A stretch of 64,000 bases of DNA from Streptantibioticus rubrisoli. GTDB lineage: Bacteria > Actinomycetota > Actinomycetes > Streptomycetales > Streptomycetaceae. The translations under genes and the position numbers were made by a program. Where the stretch lies: positions 1 to 64,000 of the forward strand of contig NZ_JANFNH010000002.1 in NCBI RefSeq assembly GCF_024436055.1, written 5' to 3'. Positions 26,722-35,022 of the stretch are shown one piece after another. The first letter of the stretch is position 1, and every line of letters begins with the position of its first letter. The notes beneath the pieces were generated by a model, which had not been told where the DNA came from, made no database searches, and was given only the letters and a program-made list of their open reading frames with translations.

Positions 26722-28607
26722 CCCCTACCCGCGCCTGGACTGTCGCCAGCGCCTGCGACGCGGCACTCGCCCGTAGCGCCGTGGCGCGCCTCGCCGCGGC
26801 CGCGGGCATGCCCACCGTCGAACGCGCCCGGCTGCTGGCCGGGTTGAGCGCGCGGTTGAGGCGGTGTCTCGAACAGCCCGCGGCGGCCTGGCAGTTGGTG
26901 TTCGAGGTGATCTGCGCCCCACCGCACGGTGAAACCGGACGGTTCCGGCTCAGCCTGCGTCCGACCGGCCAGAACCGGTCGGACGCGTCCTGGCAGACGG
27001 TCGTCGAATGTCCCGACCCCGAGGCCGCTGCCCGCGAGGCCACGCAGCCGGACGTTCCGCTCGCCGAGGCGCTGCTCCTCGCGGACGACGACACCGCCGC
27101 GCTCCTGGACCACCTGGACGAGCAGGAGCGGCTGGTCAGTGTCCACCGGGAGGAACTGCACCAGACCAATCAGGGAGTCCTCGCCCTCCACGCCGAACTG
27201 GACGCGGCCGACCGGACGCAGCGCGAGCTGCTCGCCGCGGAGAAGGCCGCCCGTGCGGAGGCGGAGGGCGCCCGCCACCGGCTGACCTTCCTCGCCGACG
27301 CCAGCGCGGCCCTGACCGCCTCGCTCAGCCACCGGGAGATCCTCCGCCGCCTGCCGGAACTCCTCGTACCGCAACACGCGCGCACCGCCGAGGTGTGGCT
27401 GTTCGATGACGACGGTCCCGACACGCGTGCTCCGCATCCCGCGGCCGCCGTCGTCGCCGCACGCACCGGGCGCCCGCAGTACGCCGCGGACCACCCCGGC
27501 CACCTGCCGGGCGTCGAGAACCTGCCGCCCTCCGCGCTGGCCCCCAATGTGCCCCTTCTGTGTCTGCCGCTGACGGCCCGCCGCTCCACGCTCGGAGTTC
27601 TGACGCTCACCGCGCCGGGCGACCGCTTCGACAGGGACAACACCGTCATGCTCATCGAACTCGCCCGCCGAGCCGGGATCGCGATCGACCACGCCCTGCG
27701 GTACGAGCACAACCGCGACATCGCCGAAACACTGCAGCGCACCCTGCTCACCGAACTGCCGGTCACCGCGGGACTCCAACTGGCCGCGCGCTACCTGCCC
27801 GCCACCCACGGACTGAACATCGGCGGCGACTGGTATGACGCGTTCGCCCAGCCGGACGGCAGCCTGATCGCCGTCATCGGCGATGTGACCGGGCACGGCC
27901 TGCACGCGGCGGTCATGATGGGGCAACTGCGCAACGCGCTGCGCGCCTACGCCGTGGACGGCGACTCGCCGGGACGGCTCCTGACCCGGCTGCACCACTT
28001 CCTCCACCACCTGGAGCCCGACCTGTGCGCCACCGCGGCCATCGCCCGCTTCCGGCCCGGTGACCCCACCGTCACCTGGGCGGCAGCGGGCCACCCGCCG
28101 CCCGTGGTGCGTACCTGCGAGGGACGGGTACGGGTCCTGGACGCCAAGCCCGGGGCCATGCTCGGCATTCCGCTCGGGCAGGGCATCAAGGACCACACGG
28201 TGGAACTCCCGCCCGGCTCGACCCTCGCCCTTTACACCGACGGCCTGGTCGAACGCCGCAGGCAGGGGATCGACCCGGGCATCGCCCGCCTCGGCGCGGT
28301 GCTGGCCGGGCTCGGCTCGGCGGAACTGGCCCGGGACCTGGACGGGGCGGCCGAGGCCGTACTGGGGCGCATGCTGCACGACTGCGACCGTGAGGACGAC
28401 GTGTGCCTCCTGCTCTGCCACACCGGTTCGGAACCGGTCGTCACCCCTGCCGCACCGGATCCGCACAGGCGTCCTCGCCAACCGGCGGCAAACGCACCGG
28501 GCCCGCAGCGGTCGGCCACCTCACCTCCGCCCACCAGCGAGACGGCGGGCGAGGACGCGAACGGGGCCTGGGCACCACCGCTGGTCGCCGACGACGCACA
28601 GGACTGA
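26718..28607 (+). CDS. GAF-PP2C phosphatase with coiled-coil N-terminus
   Basis: A 629-residue protein. The first 190 residues are helical, with a probable coiled coil around residues 130-190 (rich in Ala, Glu, Arg). A GAF domain follows (about 195-330), then a SpoIIE/RsbU phosphatase domain (about 345-560) with GGDWYDAF, IGDVTGHGLHAAV, YTDGLVERR and EDDVCLL all intact. This is the likely output phosphatase acting on STAS proteins. A Pro-rich tail ends the protein. Start overlaps the preceding stop. Confidence 0.86.
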   Translation: MTPTRAWTVASACDAALARSAVARLAAAAGMPTVERARLLAGLSARLRRCLEQPAAAWQLVFEVICAPPHGETGRFRLSLRPTGQNRSDASWQTVVECPDPEAAAREATQPDVPLAEALLLADDDTAALLDHLDEQERLVSVHREELHQTNQGVLALHAELDAADRTQRELLAAEKAARAEAEGARHRLTFLADASAALTASLSHREILRRLPELLVPQHARTAEVWLFDDDGPDTRAPHPAAAVVAARTGRPQYAADHPGHLPGVENLPPSALAPNVPLLCLPLTARRSTLGVLTLTAPGDRFDRDNTVMLIELARRAGIAIDHALRYEHNRDIAETLQRTLLTELPVTAGLQLAARYLPATHGLNIGGDWYDAFAQPDGSLIAVIGDVTGHGLHAAVMMGQLRNALRAYAVDGDSPGRLLTRLHHFLHHLEPDLCATAAIARFRPGDPTVTWAAAGHPPPVVRTCEGRVRVLDAKPGAMLGIPLGQGIKDHTVELPPGSTLALYTDGLVERRRQGIDPGIARLGAVLAGLGSAELARDLDGAAEAVLGRMLHDCDREDDVCLLLCHTGSEPVVTPAAPDPHRRPRQPAANAPGPQRSATSPPPTSETAGEDANGAWAPPLVADDAQD

Positions 28608-28661
28608 CCGACCGAGCACCCGACTATGGGCCCGAAACGCCCCGAACAGGACGTGGACGCT

Positions 28662-29879
28662 GTGACCGACGCTGAACGGCGAACGACCGCCGAGGCCGTA
28701 CTGCGCGCGGCCGCGCCGCACGCACTGATCCCCGCCGCGCAAGGTCTGCTGGCGGATCGGGCGGGCGCGCGGTCCGTCACGTTGCTGATGGCCGACTACG
28801 GTTCGGCGGTGCTGCAACCCGTGCCGCAACCGCCGGAGGGCGCCGAACAACTGCCCGCTCACCACGGTCCGCCCGGTCGGGCCTTCTCGGCCCAGACACC
28901 CGTGGTGGAGGGCACCGACGACCCGGCCGTCGTCCTGGCCCATCTACCGGTCACCGTGCGGGGCGACCGGTTGGGAGTGCTCCGCGTCGAACTGCCCCGA
29001 GCCAACGCCGACGCCGCCGCCCTCGCCGAGTTGGCCGAGTTCGCCACCGCCTTGGGCCACGAACTGCTCACCGCGGACCGGGACACGGACCTGTATCTGC
29101 GAGCCCGCCGCCGCAAGCGCCTGACGCTCGCCGCGGAAATGCAGTGGCAGTTGCTGCCCGGCCGGGGCTGCGCCCGCGACGAGTACGTCCTCGGGGCCCA
29201 CCTGGAGCCCGCCTACGCCATCGGCGGCGACAACTTCGACTGGTCCACCAGCGCCGACCACCTCATCGTCACCCTCACCGACGGCATGGGTCAGGGAATG
29301 GACGCGTCACTGCTGACCAGCCTGACCGTCAACGCGCTGCGCAACGCGCGCCGCGCCGGGGTCGGCCTCGCTGACCAGGCCAGCCTCGCCGACCAGGCGG
29401 TCTACGCCCAGTACCGGGGCCTGGCCTACGCGTCCACCGTGCTTCTGCGCTTCGACCTCGACACCGGTCTGGTCCACGCCGTCGACGCGGGCTCCCCGCG
29501 GGTGTTCCGCCAGCGCGGCGCGAGCGTCGAACTCGTCGAATTGGAAGGCCAGTTGCCGCTCGGCATGTTCGAGGAGACCCAGTACGAGGAGCAGACCTTC
29601 CACGTCGTCCCGGGCGACCGGCTGGTCATCGTCAGCACCGGTGTGCACGGCGCGCGCTCGGCGGAAGGCGTGTTGTACGGCGAACGGGCACTGTCGCGCT
29701 CGATCAGCGCGTCCCGGCTCGCCACCCCGCACGAGACGGCCCGGGCGGTGGTCCACGGACTCGTCGAGCACTTCGGCAGCGACGACCTCGTCGCCGACGC
29801 CGCGGTGATCTGCCTGGACTGGAAGGGCCGGGTCAGCACCCAGCGCACCGATCCGCGGCCTTCGTCCGTATCCACCTGA
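28662..29879 (+). CDS. PP2C/SpoIIE-type protein, paralogue B, probably catalytically impaired
   Basis: A 405-residue paralogue of the gene at 23113, colinear over nearly its whole length (both share DTDLYLRARRR, AAEMQWQLLPGR and ADQAVYA). It keeps TDGMGQG, but the later motifs read VSTGVHGA and LVADAAVICLD where active enzymes have aspartates (DGxxE, DDxT). It is therefore likely a pseudophosphatase. GTG 28662 has AGGA upstream; ATG 28626 is an alternative. Gap of 54 bases from the preceding phosphatase gene. Confidence 0.8.
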   Translation: MTDAERRTTAEAVLRAAAPHALIPAAQGLLADRAGARSVTLLMADYGSAVLQPVPQPPEGAEQLPAHHGPPGRAFSAQTPVVEGTDDPAVVLAHLPVTVRGDRLGVLRVELPRANADAAALAELAEFATALGHELLTADRDTDLYLRARRRKRLTLAAEMQWQLLPGRGCARDEYVLGAHLEPAYAIGGDNFDWSTSADHLIVTLTDGMGQGMDASLLTSLTVNALRNARRAGVGLADQASLADQAVYAQYRGLAYASTVLLRFDLDTGLVHAVDAGSPRVFRQRGASVELVELEGQLPLGMFEETQYEEQTFHVVPGDRLVIVSTGVHGARSAEGVLYGERALSRSISASRLATPHETARAVVHGLVEHFGSDDLVADAAVICLDWKGRVSTQRTDPRPSSVST

Positions 29880-29926
29880 GCGCTTGGGCATCGCGTAACC
29901 ACGGCTGCTCGCCCTGTGATCACAAC

Positions 29927-29950
29927 GAGTTGGCACTGGTCGGTGGGTAG
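29927..29950 (+). promoter_or_regulatory. Sigma-B-type promoter for the RsbW-like gene
   Basis: GAGT-N14-GGGTAG. A second overlapping match (GGGT-N14-GGGTAG, 29945-29968) lies just downstream. Either would give a leader of about 60-80 bases. Confidence 0.5.
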
Positions 29951-30032
29951 TGCCACGTGGGCGGGTAGACGCTCACGTACCAGGGCCGCCGGACACTCAC
30001 TTGGAGGATCGAGAGAGGGGCGGGTAACTGCC

Positions 30033-30464
30033 ATGGCCGCGATTGGGGTAGTCGACAGCCATATGCCGTTGCTGAGTTGGCGCAGGGCCTACGGAGCCCG
30101 CGACCCGGATGCCATCGCCGCGGCGCGTGACTTCGCTGTGGAGTTCTTGGAGCATGCCCGGCGCGTCCTGCGCGCCCCGCTCGCCGACCGGGTCTTTCAG
30201 GACGTCCAACTCGTGGTCAGTGAACTGGTGACCAACACCGCCAAGTACGCTCCGGGTCCGTGCGCGGTGAGCCTGGCCCTGGCGCCTGGTGGGATCGACG
30301 TCACGGTCTGCGACAGCAACCCCAGTGTGCCGCGGTCCGCGCCGCAGGACCCGGACCGCGTGGGCCGGCACGGCTTGGAGATCGCCGCCGCGCTCTCCGA
30401 GTACATGTTCACGTGGCGCCACGCCGCCGGTAAGTGCGTTCGTGCCCGTATTGCTCTGAGTTGA
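30033..30464 (+). CDS. RsbW-like HATPase (anti-sigma kinase type)
   Basis: A 143-residue GHKL ATPase domain with N-box LVVSELVTNTAKYAPG and G1-like VTVCDSNPSVP, followed by DRVGRHGLEIAAALSE. Proteins of this kind in Streptomyces either bind a sigma factor directly (RsbW) or serve other partner switches. Its position in the locus makes it the best local candidate for the anti-sigma factor. ATG 30033 chosen; the frame is open upstream. Confidence 0.8.
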   Translation: MAAIGVVDSHMPLLSWRRAYGARDPDAIAAARDFAVEFLEHARRVLRAPLADRVFQDVQLVVSELVTNTAKYAPGPCAVSLALAPGGIDVTVCDSNPSVPRSAPQDPDRVGRHGLEIAAALSEYMFTWRHAAGKCVRARIALS

Positions 30465-30530
30465 CATGGTTTGGATGTGGGGCATACACCAGCCGGGCGC
30501 CACATCGGTCCCCGCGCACCGGCCTGGCCC

Positions 30531-30555
30531 GCTTACCTCCCGGTTCCTTGGGTAC
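30531..30555 (+). promoter_or_regulatory. Sigma-B-type promoter for MarR copy 2
   Basis: GCTT-N15-GGGTAC, an exact match, about 153 bases before the chosen ATG. Confidence 0.5.
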
Positions 30556-30707
30556 GGCGCCAGGACGCGAACAAGTGCCTGCCTCGACTTCAGCGGAGAG
30601 AGTTCCTGTGCCGTACCGTGATGGCATCGCTGCCGGTGAGATGGGATTGGCCCGGTCGCATGCGGGCCGCCGCGCCACGTACAGCCCTGGCGGAGGATGA
30701 GTGGCCC

Positions 30708-31193
30708 ATGGGCTTTGGCCAGATTCCGGGGCCGCGTCCAGAGGAGTCCGCCGAGCGGATATCCGGTGCCGTGCAAGAGCTCGTCGCGGTGTGGTCGAAC
30801 GCCTTCCATCACGCGGCCCCACGCGTTTCCACCCTGCAACTGCGGGCGCTGGAAGCCGTGGAGCACCAGCACAAGCCCAACCTGACCGGTCTGGCAACCG
30901 AGTTGGAGATCGGCATGCCCACTGCCAGCCGCCTGTGCGACCGCCTGGAGGCGGCAGGGTTCCTGGAACGTTCCGTTCAGCCGCGCAACCGGCGGGAGGT
31001 GCTGCTGGCGGTCACCAGGCAGGGCAGGCGGCTGCTTGACGACGTGGCGGCACGACGGCGTAGATCGCTGGCGGCCGTCCTCACGGCGATGGATCCCGAC
31101 GACCGTGCGGCGCTTGTCCGGGCGTTGCAGGCTTTCCTGGCCGCGTCCGCGACGGCACGGGCCCGAGGGACGCGCGGCGCCGGGAACGACTAG
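30708..31193 (+). CDS. MarR-family transcriptional regulator (copy 2)
   Basis: A 161-residue winged-helix protein with the recognition region LATELEIGMPTASRLCDRLE and wing RREVLLAVTRQG. Paralogue of the MarR gene at 22486-22965. I start at ATG 30708, with GGAGGA about 12 bases upstream; other in-frame ATG codons lie further upstream. Ends the stress locus. Confidence 0.85.
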   Translation: MGFGQIPGPRPEESAERISGAVQELVAVWSNAFHHAAPRVSTLQLRALEAVEHQHKPNLTGLATELEIGMPTASRLCDRLEAAGFLERSVQPRNRREVLLAVTRQGRRLLDDVAARRRRSLAAVLTAMDPDDRAALVRALQAFLAASATARARGTRGAGND

Positions 31194-31277
31194 GCCTCTT
31201 CCGGGCGGGGTGCACGCGAAGCCGACGCCGCGGGCGCGCACGGCAACCGTTGACACGGGCAGCGAGCCCGGGCCGCG

Positions 31278-31484
31278 TCAGGTGGCCCACACCCCGCTGC
31301 CGCCGCCGCGCCACTCCACGAAGGCGGGGTTGTCCATGTCCACGTCGCGCAGCCCGGCGCGGCGCATGAACTCCTCCAGATCCTCCATCCTGCGGGCCTT
31401 GCCCGCCGACTCACCGTGGATCTTCACCAGCCGCATCCCCTCCATCAGGGGATGCACGACAACCGGGGGCTGCTGCTTGGTCAT
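31278..31484 (-). CDS. Small conserved-looking protein, 68 residues
   Basis: Soluble, starts MTKQQPPVVVHPLMEG, with a central helix (EDLEEFMRRAGL) and a C-terminal VEWRGGGSGVW. Codon use is typical and the frame is uninterrupted. I recall similar small proteins in Streptomyces genomes but know no function. Confidence 0.65.
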   Translation of the reverse strand: MTKQQPPVVVHPLMEGMRLVKIHGESAGKARRMEDLEEFMRRAGLRDVDMDNPAFVEWRGGGSGVWAT

Positions 31485-31558
31485 GGCTCCAGCGTGCGGC
31501 GCCCGGCGACGCGCCGCATCTCAGCCGCGCCCGGTCAGCCTCCCGCGGTCGCCCCGGT

Positions 31559-32221
31559 TCACTGGGCGATGCCCAGCACCTGTTCCGCTGTCGTCCAGTC
31601 GTGGGCGATCGCCTGCTGGGCGGCGGACAGGGTGACCTGGTTCTTGCAGACGGCGCTGTGCAGTCGGGCCTCGACCTTGTCCTTGTCGTTGTTGGGGCCC
31701 GAGCCGGGGGCGTGACCCGGGGACGGGGGCTCGACCCACAGGTTGCGCGCGTCGTTGGGGTCGCCACCGAGTTCCAGGCTGACCAGGTGGTCGTACTCCG
31801 CGTCGCGCAGCGACTGGGTGTAGCCGTACGACTTGGCGTTGGCATCCTTCTCCCGGCTGGTGATGCCCACCGGCGGGCGGATGCCGGAGGTGTAGCCGGA
31901 GCGGCAGATGGTGGCGGCCAGCGTCGCCTGGGTGGCCTTGGGATTGAGCGCGCCCGGGGTGCAGGACGGGTCGGGCAGCGGCTGGTCGTGCTCGTAGCGG
32001 TAGCGGCAGGAGCCCGGGGCGGGCTGCGGCTGCACGCGGTAGGCGGGCTGGAGGCCCGGCCCCTGCGGGATCGAGCCGCCGTGGCCCGAAGGCGCCGCCG
32101 CGGTCGGCGCGGCGCCCTTGTCGCCGTTGCCCTGCTGGCCCGTTGAGCCCTTCGAGCTGGAACAGGACGCGATCAGCACCGCCGATGCCAGGACCAGCAG
32201 CGCGCGTCGGATGGTGGACAC
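31559..32221 (-). CDS. Lipoprotein with HNH-like (His-Me finger) region
   Basis: A 220-residue exported protein with a lipobox (VLIASCSSS, cysteine about residue 20) and a low-complexity linker. The C-terminal domain contains EYDHLVSLELGGDPNDARNLW, the pattern of secreted His-Me-finger nucleases. Whether it cuts nucleic acid is untested; the second catalytic histidine is not obvious. GTG start with GGGAGGGGAAG before it. Confidence 0.75.
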   Translation of the reverse strand: MSTIRRALLVLASAVLIASCSSSKGSTGQQGNGDKGAAPTAAAPSGHGGSIPQGPGLQPAYRVQPQPAPGSCRYRYEHDQPLPDPSCTPGALNPKATQATLAATICRSGYTSGIRPPVGITSREKDANAKSYGYTQSLRDAEYDHLVSLELGGDPNDARNLWVEPPSPGHAPGSGPNNDKDKVEARLHSAVCKNQVTLSAAQQAIAHDWTTAEQVLGIAQ

Positions 32222-32605
32222 GGTGACTTCCCCTCCCGGCCGGGCGATCGGACCGCTCCGAGGCTGCCCGCACCCTGTTGTCCGGAATCCGCCGGTGCGA
32301 CGCCGCGCCCCCTACCTGCTACGGCGGGTCATCGTACGCCGGAGCCGCCCCCCGCGGACAACTGGCGGATCATCAGCCGCTCGCGGCGCTACCAGCCCGA
32401 CGCCGCCGGTGGTGGGTGCTCCGGGGCGTTGCCCACCCCCCGTGACGGACGGCCCCTGATCGGGCATACTCCAACCGCCACAAGCCGCTGATCAGCCAGG
32501 ACCGCAACCCGGTGGGCGATCATCGGCATTGGGTAATCCATCGCGGCGGCGTCGGCCACCCCCCTGCGTCCGCCGCCGACCCGCCCGACAGGGAGGAGTG
32601 CCGCC
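32222..32605. other. 384-base divergent intergenic region
   Basis: Between the lipoprotein and acyl-CoA dehydrogenase genes. It must hold promoters for both, but no clear -35/-10 pair stands out. No gene seen. Confidence 0.5.
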
Positions 32606-33778
32606 ATGCCATTCGACGGCCCGCAGCTGGTCGAACGACAACTGCCCACCGAGGAGGCCCGCGATCTTCTCGGACTCACCCGCGACCTCGCGACGCGGGA
32701 GATCCGGCCCCGGGCCGCCGAGGAGGAGGACGCGGGGACCTTTCCGCGGGAGATCTTCGCCACCATCGGCGCCGCCGGTCTGCTCGGGCTGCCGTACCCG
32801 GAGGAGCACGGCGGCGGTGAGCAGCCGTACGAGGTGTACCTCCAGGTGCTCGAAGAGCTCGCGGCGGCGCGGCTCACCGTGGGTCTCGGTACCAGCGTGC
32901 ACACCCTGGCCTGTCATGCCGTCGCCGAGTTCGGCACCAAGGAGCAGCGCGCCGAACACCTTCCGGCCATGCTCGGCGGCTCACTGCTCGGCGCGTACTG
33001 CCTGTCGGAACCGGCCTCCGGCTCCGACGCCGCCAGCCTGCGCACCCGCGCGGTGCGCGACGGCGACGACTGGGTGATCAACGGTACGAAGGCGTGGATC
33101 ACCCACGGCGGGGTGGCCGACTTCTACACCGTGCTGGCCCGCACCGGCGGCGAGGGCCCGCGCGGCATCACCGCCTTCCTGGTGCCGGGCGACGCGCAGG
33201 GGCTGAGCGCCGCCGCGCCGGAACGGAAGATGGGGCTCAAGGGCTCGCCCACCGCCCAGCTGCACTTCGACGGCGTACGGGTACCGGACGCCCGGCGCAT
33301 CGGCGAGGAGGGCCAGGGCTTCACCATCGCGCTGTCCGCCCTCGACTCCGGCCGCCTGGGCATCGCCGCCTGCGCCATCGGCGTCGCGCAGGCCGCGCTC
33401 GACGAGGCGCTGGCGTTCACCGCGCAGCGGCAGCAGTTCGGGCGTCCGCTGGTGGACTTCCAGGGCCTGCGGTTCCTGCTCGCCGACATGGCGACCGGCA
33501 TCGAGGCGGGCCGGGCGCTGTACCTGGCCGCCGCCCGGTTGCGGGATGCCGGCCGGCCGTTCAGCAAGCAGGCGGCGATGGCCAAGCTGCACTGCACGGA
33601 CACCGCGATGCGGGTCACCACCGACGCGGTCCAACTCCTCGGCGGATACGGCTACACGGCCGACTTCCCGGTCGAGCGCTACATGCGCGAGGCCAAGGTG
33701 CTGCAGATCGTCGAGGGCACCAACCAGATCCAACGCATGGTCATCGCCCGCCACTTGGCGGGACCGGAGACCCGCTAG
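32606..33778 (+). CDS. Acyl-CoA dehydrogenase
   Basis: FAD flavoenzyme introducing the alpha-beta double bond in acyl-CoA thioesters. The 390 residues show the usual signatures: AYCLSEPASGSDAASLRT for flavin binding, TGxKAW-type NGTKAWITHGG, and the C-terminal QLLGGYGYTADFPVERYMRE followed by VEGTNQIQRMVIARHL, whose EGT carries the probable catalytic base. Chain-length preference cannot be told. GGGAGGAG precedes the ATG. Confidence 0.93.
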   Translation: MPFDGPQLVERQLPTEEARDLLGLTRDLATREIRPRAAEEEDAGTFPREIFATIGAAGLLGLPYPEEHGGGEQPYEVYLQVLEELAAARLTVGLGTSVHTLACHAVAEFGTKEQRAEHLPAMLGGSLLGAYCLSEPASGSDAASLRTRAVRDGDDWVINGTKAWITHGGVADFYTVLARTGGEGPRGITAFLVPGDAQGLSAAAPERKMGLKGSPTAQLHFDGVRVPDARRIGEEGQGFTIALSALDSGRLGIAACAIGVAQAALDEALAFTAQRQQFGRPLVDFQGLRFLLADMATGIEAGRALYLAAARLRDAGRPFSKQAAMAKLHCTDTAMRVTTDAVQLLGGYGYTADFPVERYMREAKVLQIVEGTNQIQRMVIARHLAGPETR

Positions 33779-33780
33779 GC

Positions 33781-33868
33781 GCTCCGCTGGGGTGCGGTGA
33801 TGTGCCGCCGGTCGTCCGCGGCACCGTTGTGGCTGGTCGCGCGGTTCCCCGCGCCCCTTCAGGGCGCC
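33781..33868 (+). repeat. Dispersed extragenic repeat, copy 1
   Basis: Shares about 90 bases with 61758-61850, including GGTGCGGTGATGTG, TCCGCGGCACCGTTGTGGCT and TTCCCCGCGCCCCTTC. Both copies follow a stop codon and end in a short GC hairpin. Sequences like this recur in Streptomyces intergenic regions. Confidence 0.75.
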
Positions 33869-33884
33869 GGGGTCCAGAGGGTCC

Positions 33885-33918
33885 GGGGGATCCGGGGGCG
33901 CCAGCCCCCGGAATCCCC
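33885..33918. terminator. Bidirectional terminator
   Basis: CCGGGGGC (33892-33899) pairs with GCCCCCGG (33904-33911); the flanking GGGGAT and ATCCCC extend the stem with one bulge. It lies between convergent genes. Confidence 0.75.
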
Positions 33919-33925
33919 AACTGCC

Positions 33926-34321
33926 TCATCGCCGTGGGCGGTTGGCGTGCGAGAACGGCTGGGTCCGCCAGTCAAGCCCCTCGGGAAGGGTCAGCAGTGA
34001 CGCCACGTCCTGCTCGTCCGCCCCGTCCTCGGCGATCGGTGCCGCGTCCTCCACCGCGCTGCCGGAGCCCGCGCACACCGTGAGCCCGAAGGGGTTCCAC
34101 GGGGTCGCGCACAGGGCGTGCTCCGGCAGCACGTCCTCGTCCGCGAGCAGGGCGATGGGGCGAGCGCACTGCGGGCACTGCACCCGGAAGATCCCGTAGC
34201 CCTCGTCGCCCCCGTCGCCGAACGCCTCCCCGGCGTCCTCCTCCACTCCGCCGTCGACGTCCTGCGTGACGTCCTCTGCGAAATCCTCGTCGAGTACCGG
34301 TTGCCGCTTGCCTGCGCGCAT
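33926..34321 (-). CDS. Hypothetical acidic protein, 131 residues
   Basis: Very acidic N-terminal half, then RVQCPQCARPIALLADEDVLPEH, which contains a CxxC pair suggestive of half a zinc ribbon, and a conserved-looking TLPEGLDWRTQPF near the end. Start chosen at ATG 34321 after GGGGGAGATCC. No function known. Confidence 0.65.
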   Translation of the reverse strand: MRAGKRQPVLDEDFAEDVTQDVDGGVEEDAGEAFGDGGDEGYGIFRVQCPQCARPIALLADEDVLPEHALCATPWNPFGLTVCAGSGSAVEDAAPIAEDGADEQDVASLLTLPEGLDWRTQPFSHANRPRR

Positions 34322-34495
34322 GGTGGATCTCCCCCTGTGACACCTTCTGGTGGGACGGTCGGACCCGTGGCCACGACCTGAGCTGAGCATTTCCCGTCGC
34401 CCCCGGCCGATAATCGCAACGCCCGCGACGACCGGTGGCACGGACTGTGGCGTTAATCACACGAGGGGGCGCACGGGGCGCAAGGGTTCGGCTCG

Positions 34496-34526
34496 TTGTG
34501 CCAGAGCGGCTTTGGGGCAGTAGGTT
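34496..34526 (+). promoter_or_regulatory. Promoter for the AsnC-family gene, probably leaderless
   Basis: TTGTGC-N19-TAGGTT; the -10 ends 8 bases before the GTG start, so transcription would begin at or near the start codon. No ribosome site precedes this GTG. Confidence 0.5.
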
Positions 34527-34534
34527 GATCGGCT

Positions 34535-34975
34535 GTGGAGGAGTTGGACCGGCAGATCGTGGAATTGCTCGTCGCGGACGGGCGGATGAGCTACACCGAC
34601 CTGGGCAGGGCCACCGGCCTGTCCACCTCGGCGGTGCACCAGCGGGTACGGCGGCTGGAGCAGCGCGGAGTGATCCGCGGCTATGCCGCGATCGTCGACC
34701 CGGAAGCGGTCGGTCTGCCGCTGACCGCGTTCATCTCGGTAGCGCCGTTCGACCCCAGCGCGCCCGACGACATCGCGGACCGGCTCGCCGACGTACCGGA
34801 GATCGAGGCCTGCCACAGCGTCGCCGGTGAGGAGAACTACATCCTCAAGGTGCGCGTCGCCACCCCCGGCGCCCTGGAACACCTGCTGGCCCGGATCCGC
34901 AGCCTGGCGGGCGTGTCGACCCGTACCACCGTCGTGCTGTCCACCCCCTACGAGGCCCGGCCGCCGCACCTGTGA
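34535..34975 (+). CDS. Lrp/AsnC-family regulator
   Basis: A 146-residue regulator: helix-turn-helix at the N-terminus (SYTDLGRATGLSTSAVHQRV), then the RAM/AsnC ligand-binding domain with VAGEENYILKVRVATPGALEHLL. Effector is probably an amino acid. The amidohydrolase gene 47 bases downstream may be its target. Confidence 0.92.
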   Translation: MEELDRQIVELLVADGRMSYTDLGRATGLSTSAVHQRVRRLEQRGVIRGYAAIVDPEAVGLPLTAFISVAPFDPSAPDDIADRLADVPEIEACHSVAGEENYILKVRVATPGALEHLLARIRSLAGVSTRTTVVLSTPYEARPPHL

Positions 34976-35022
34976 GCCACCCTGGCGCAGGCGCACGGAG
35001 CGCGGGCGCCAGACTGGTGACC

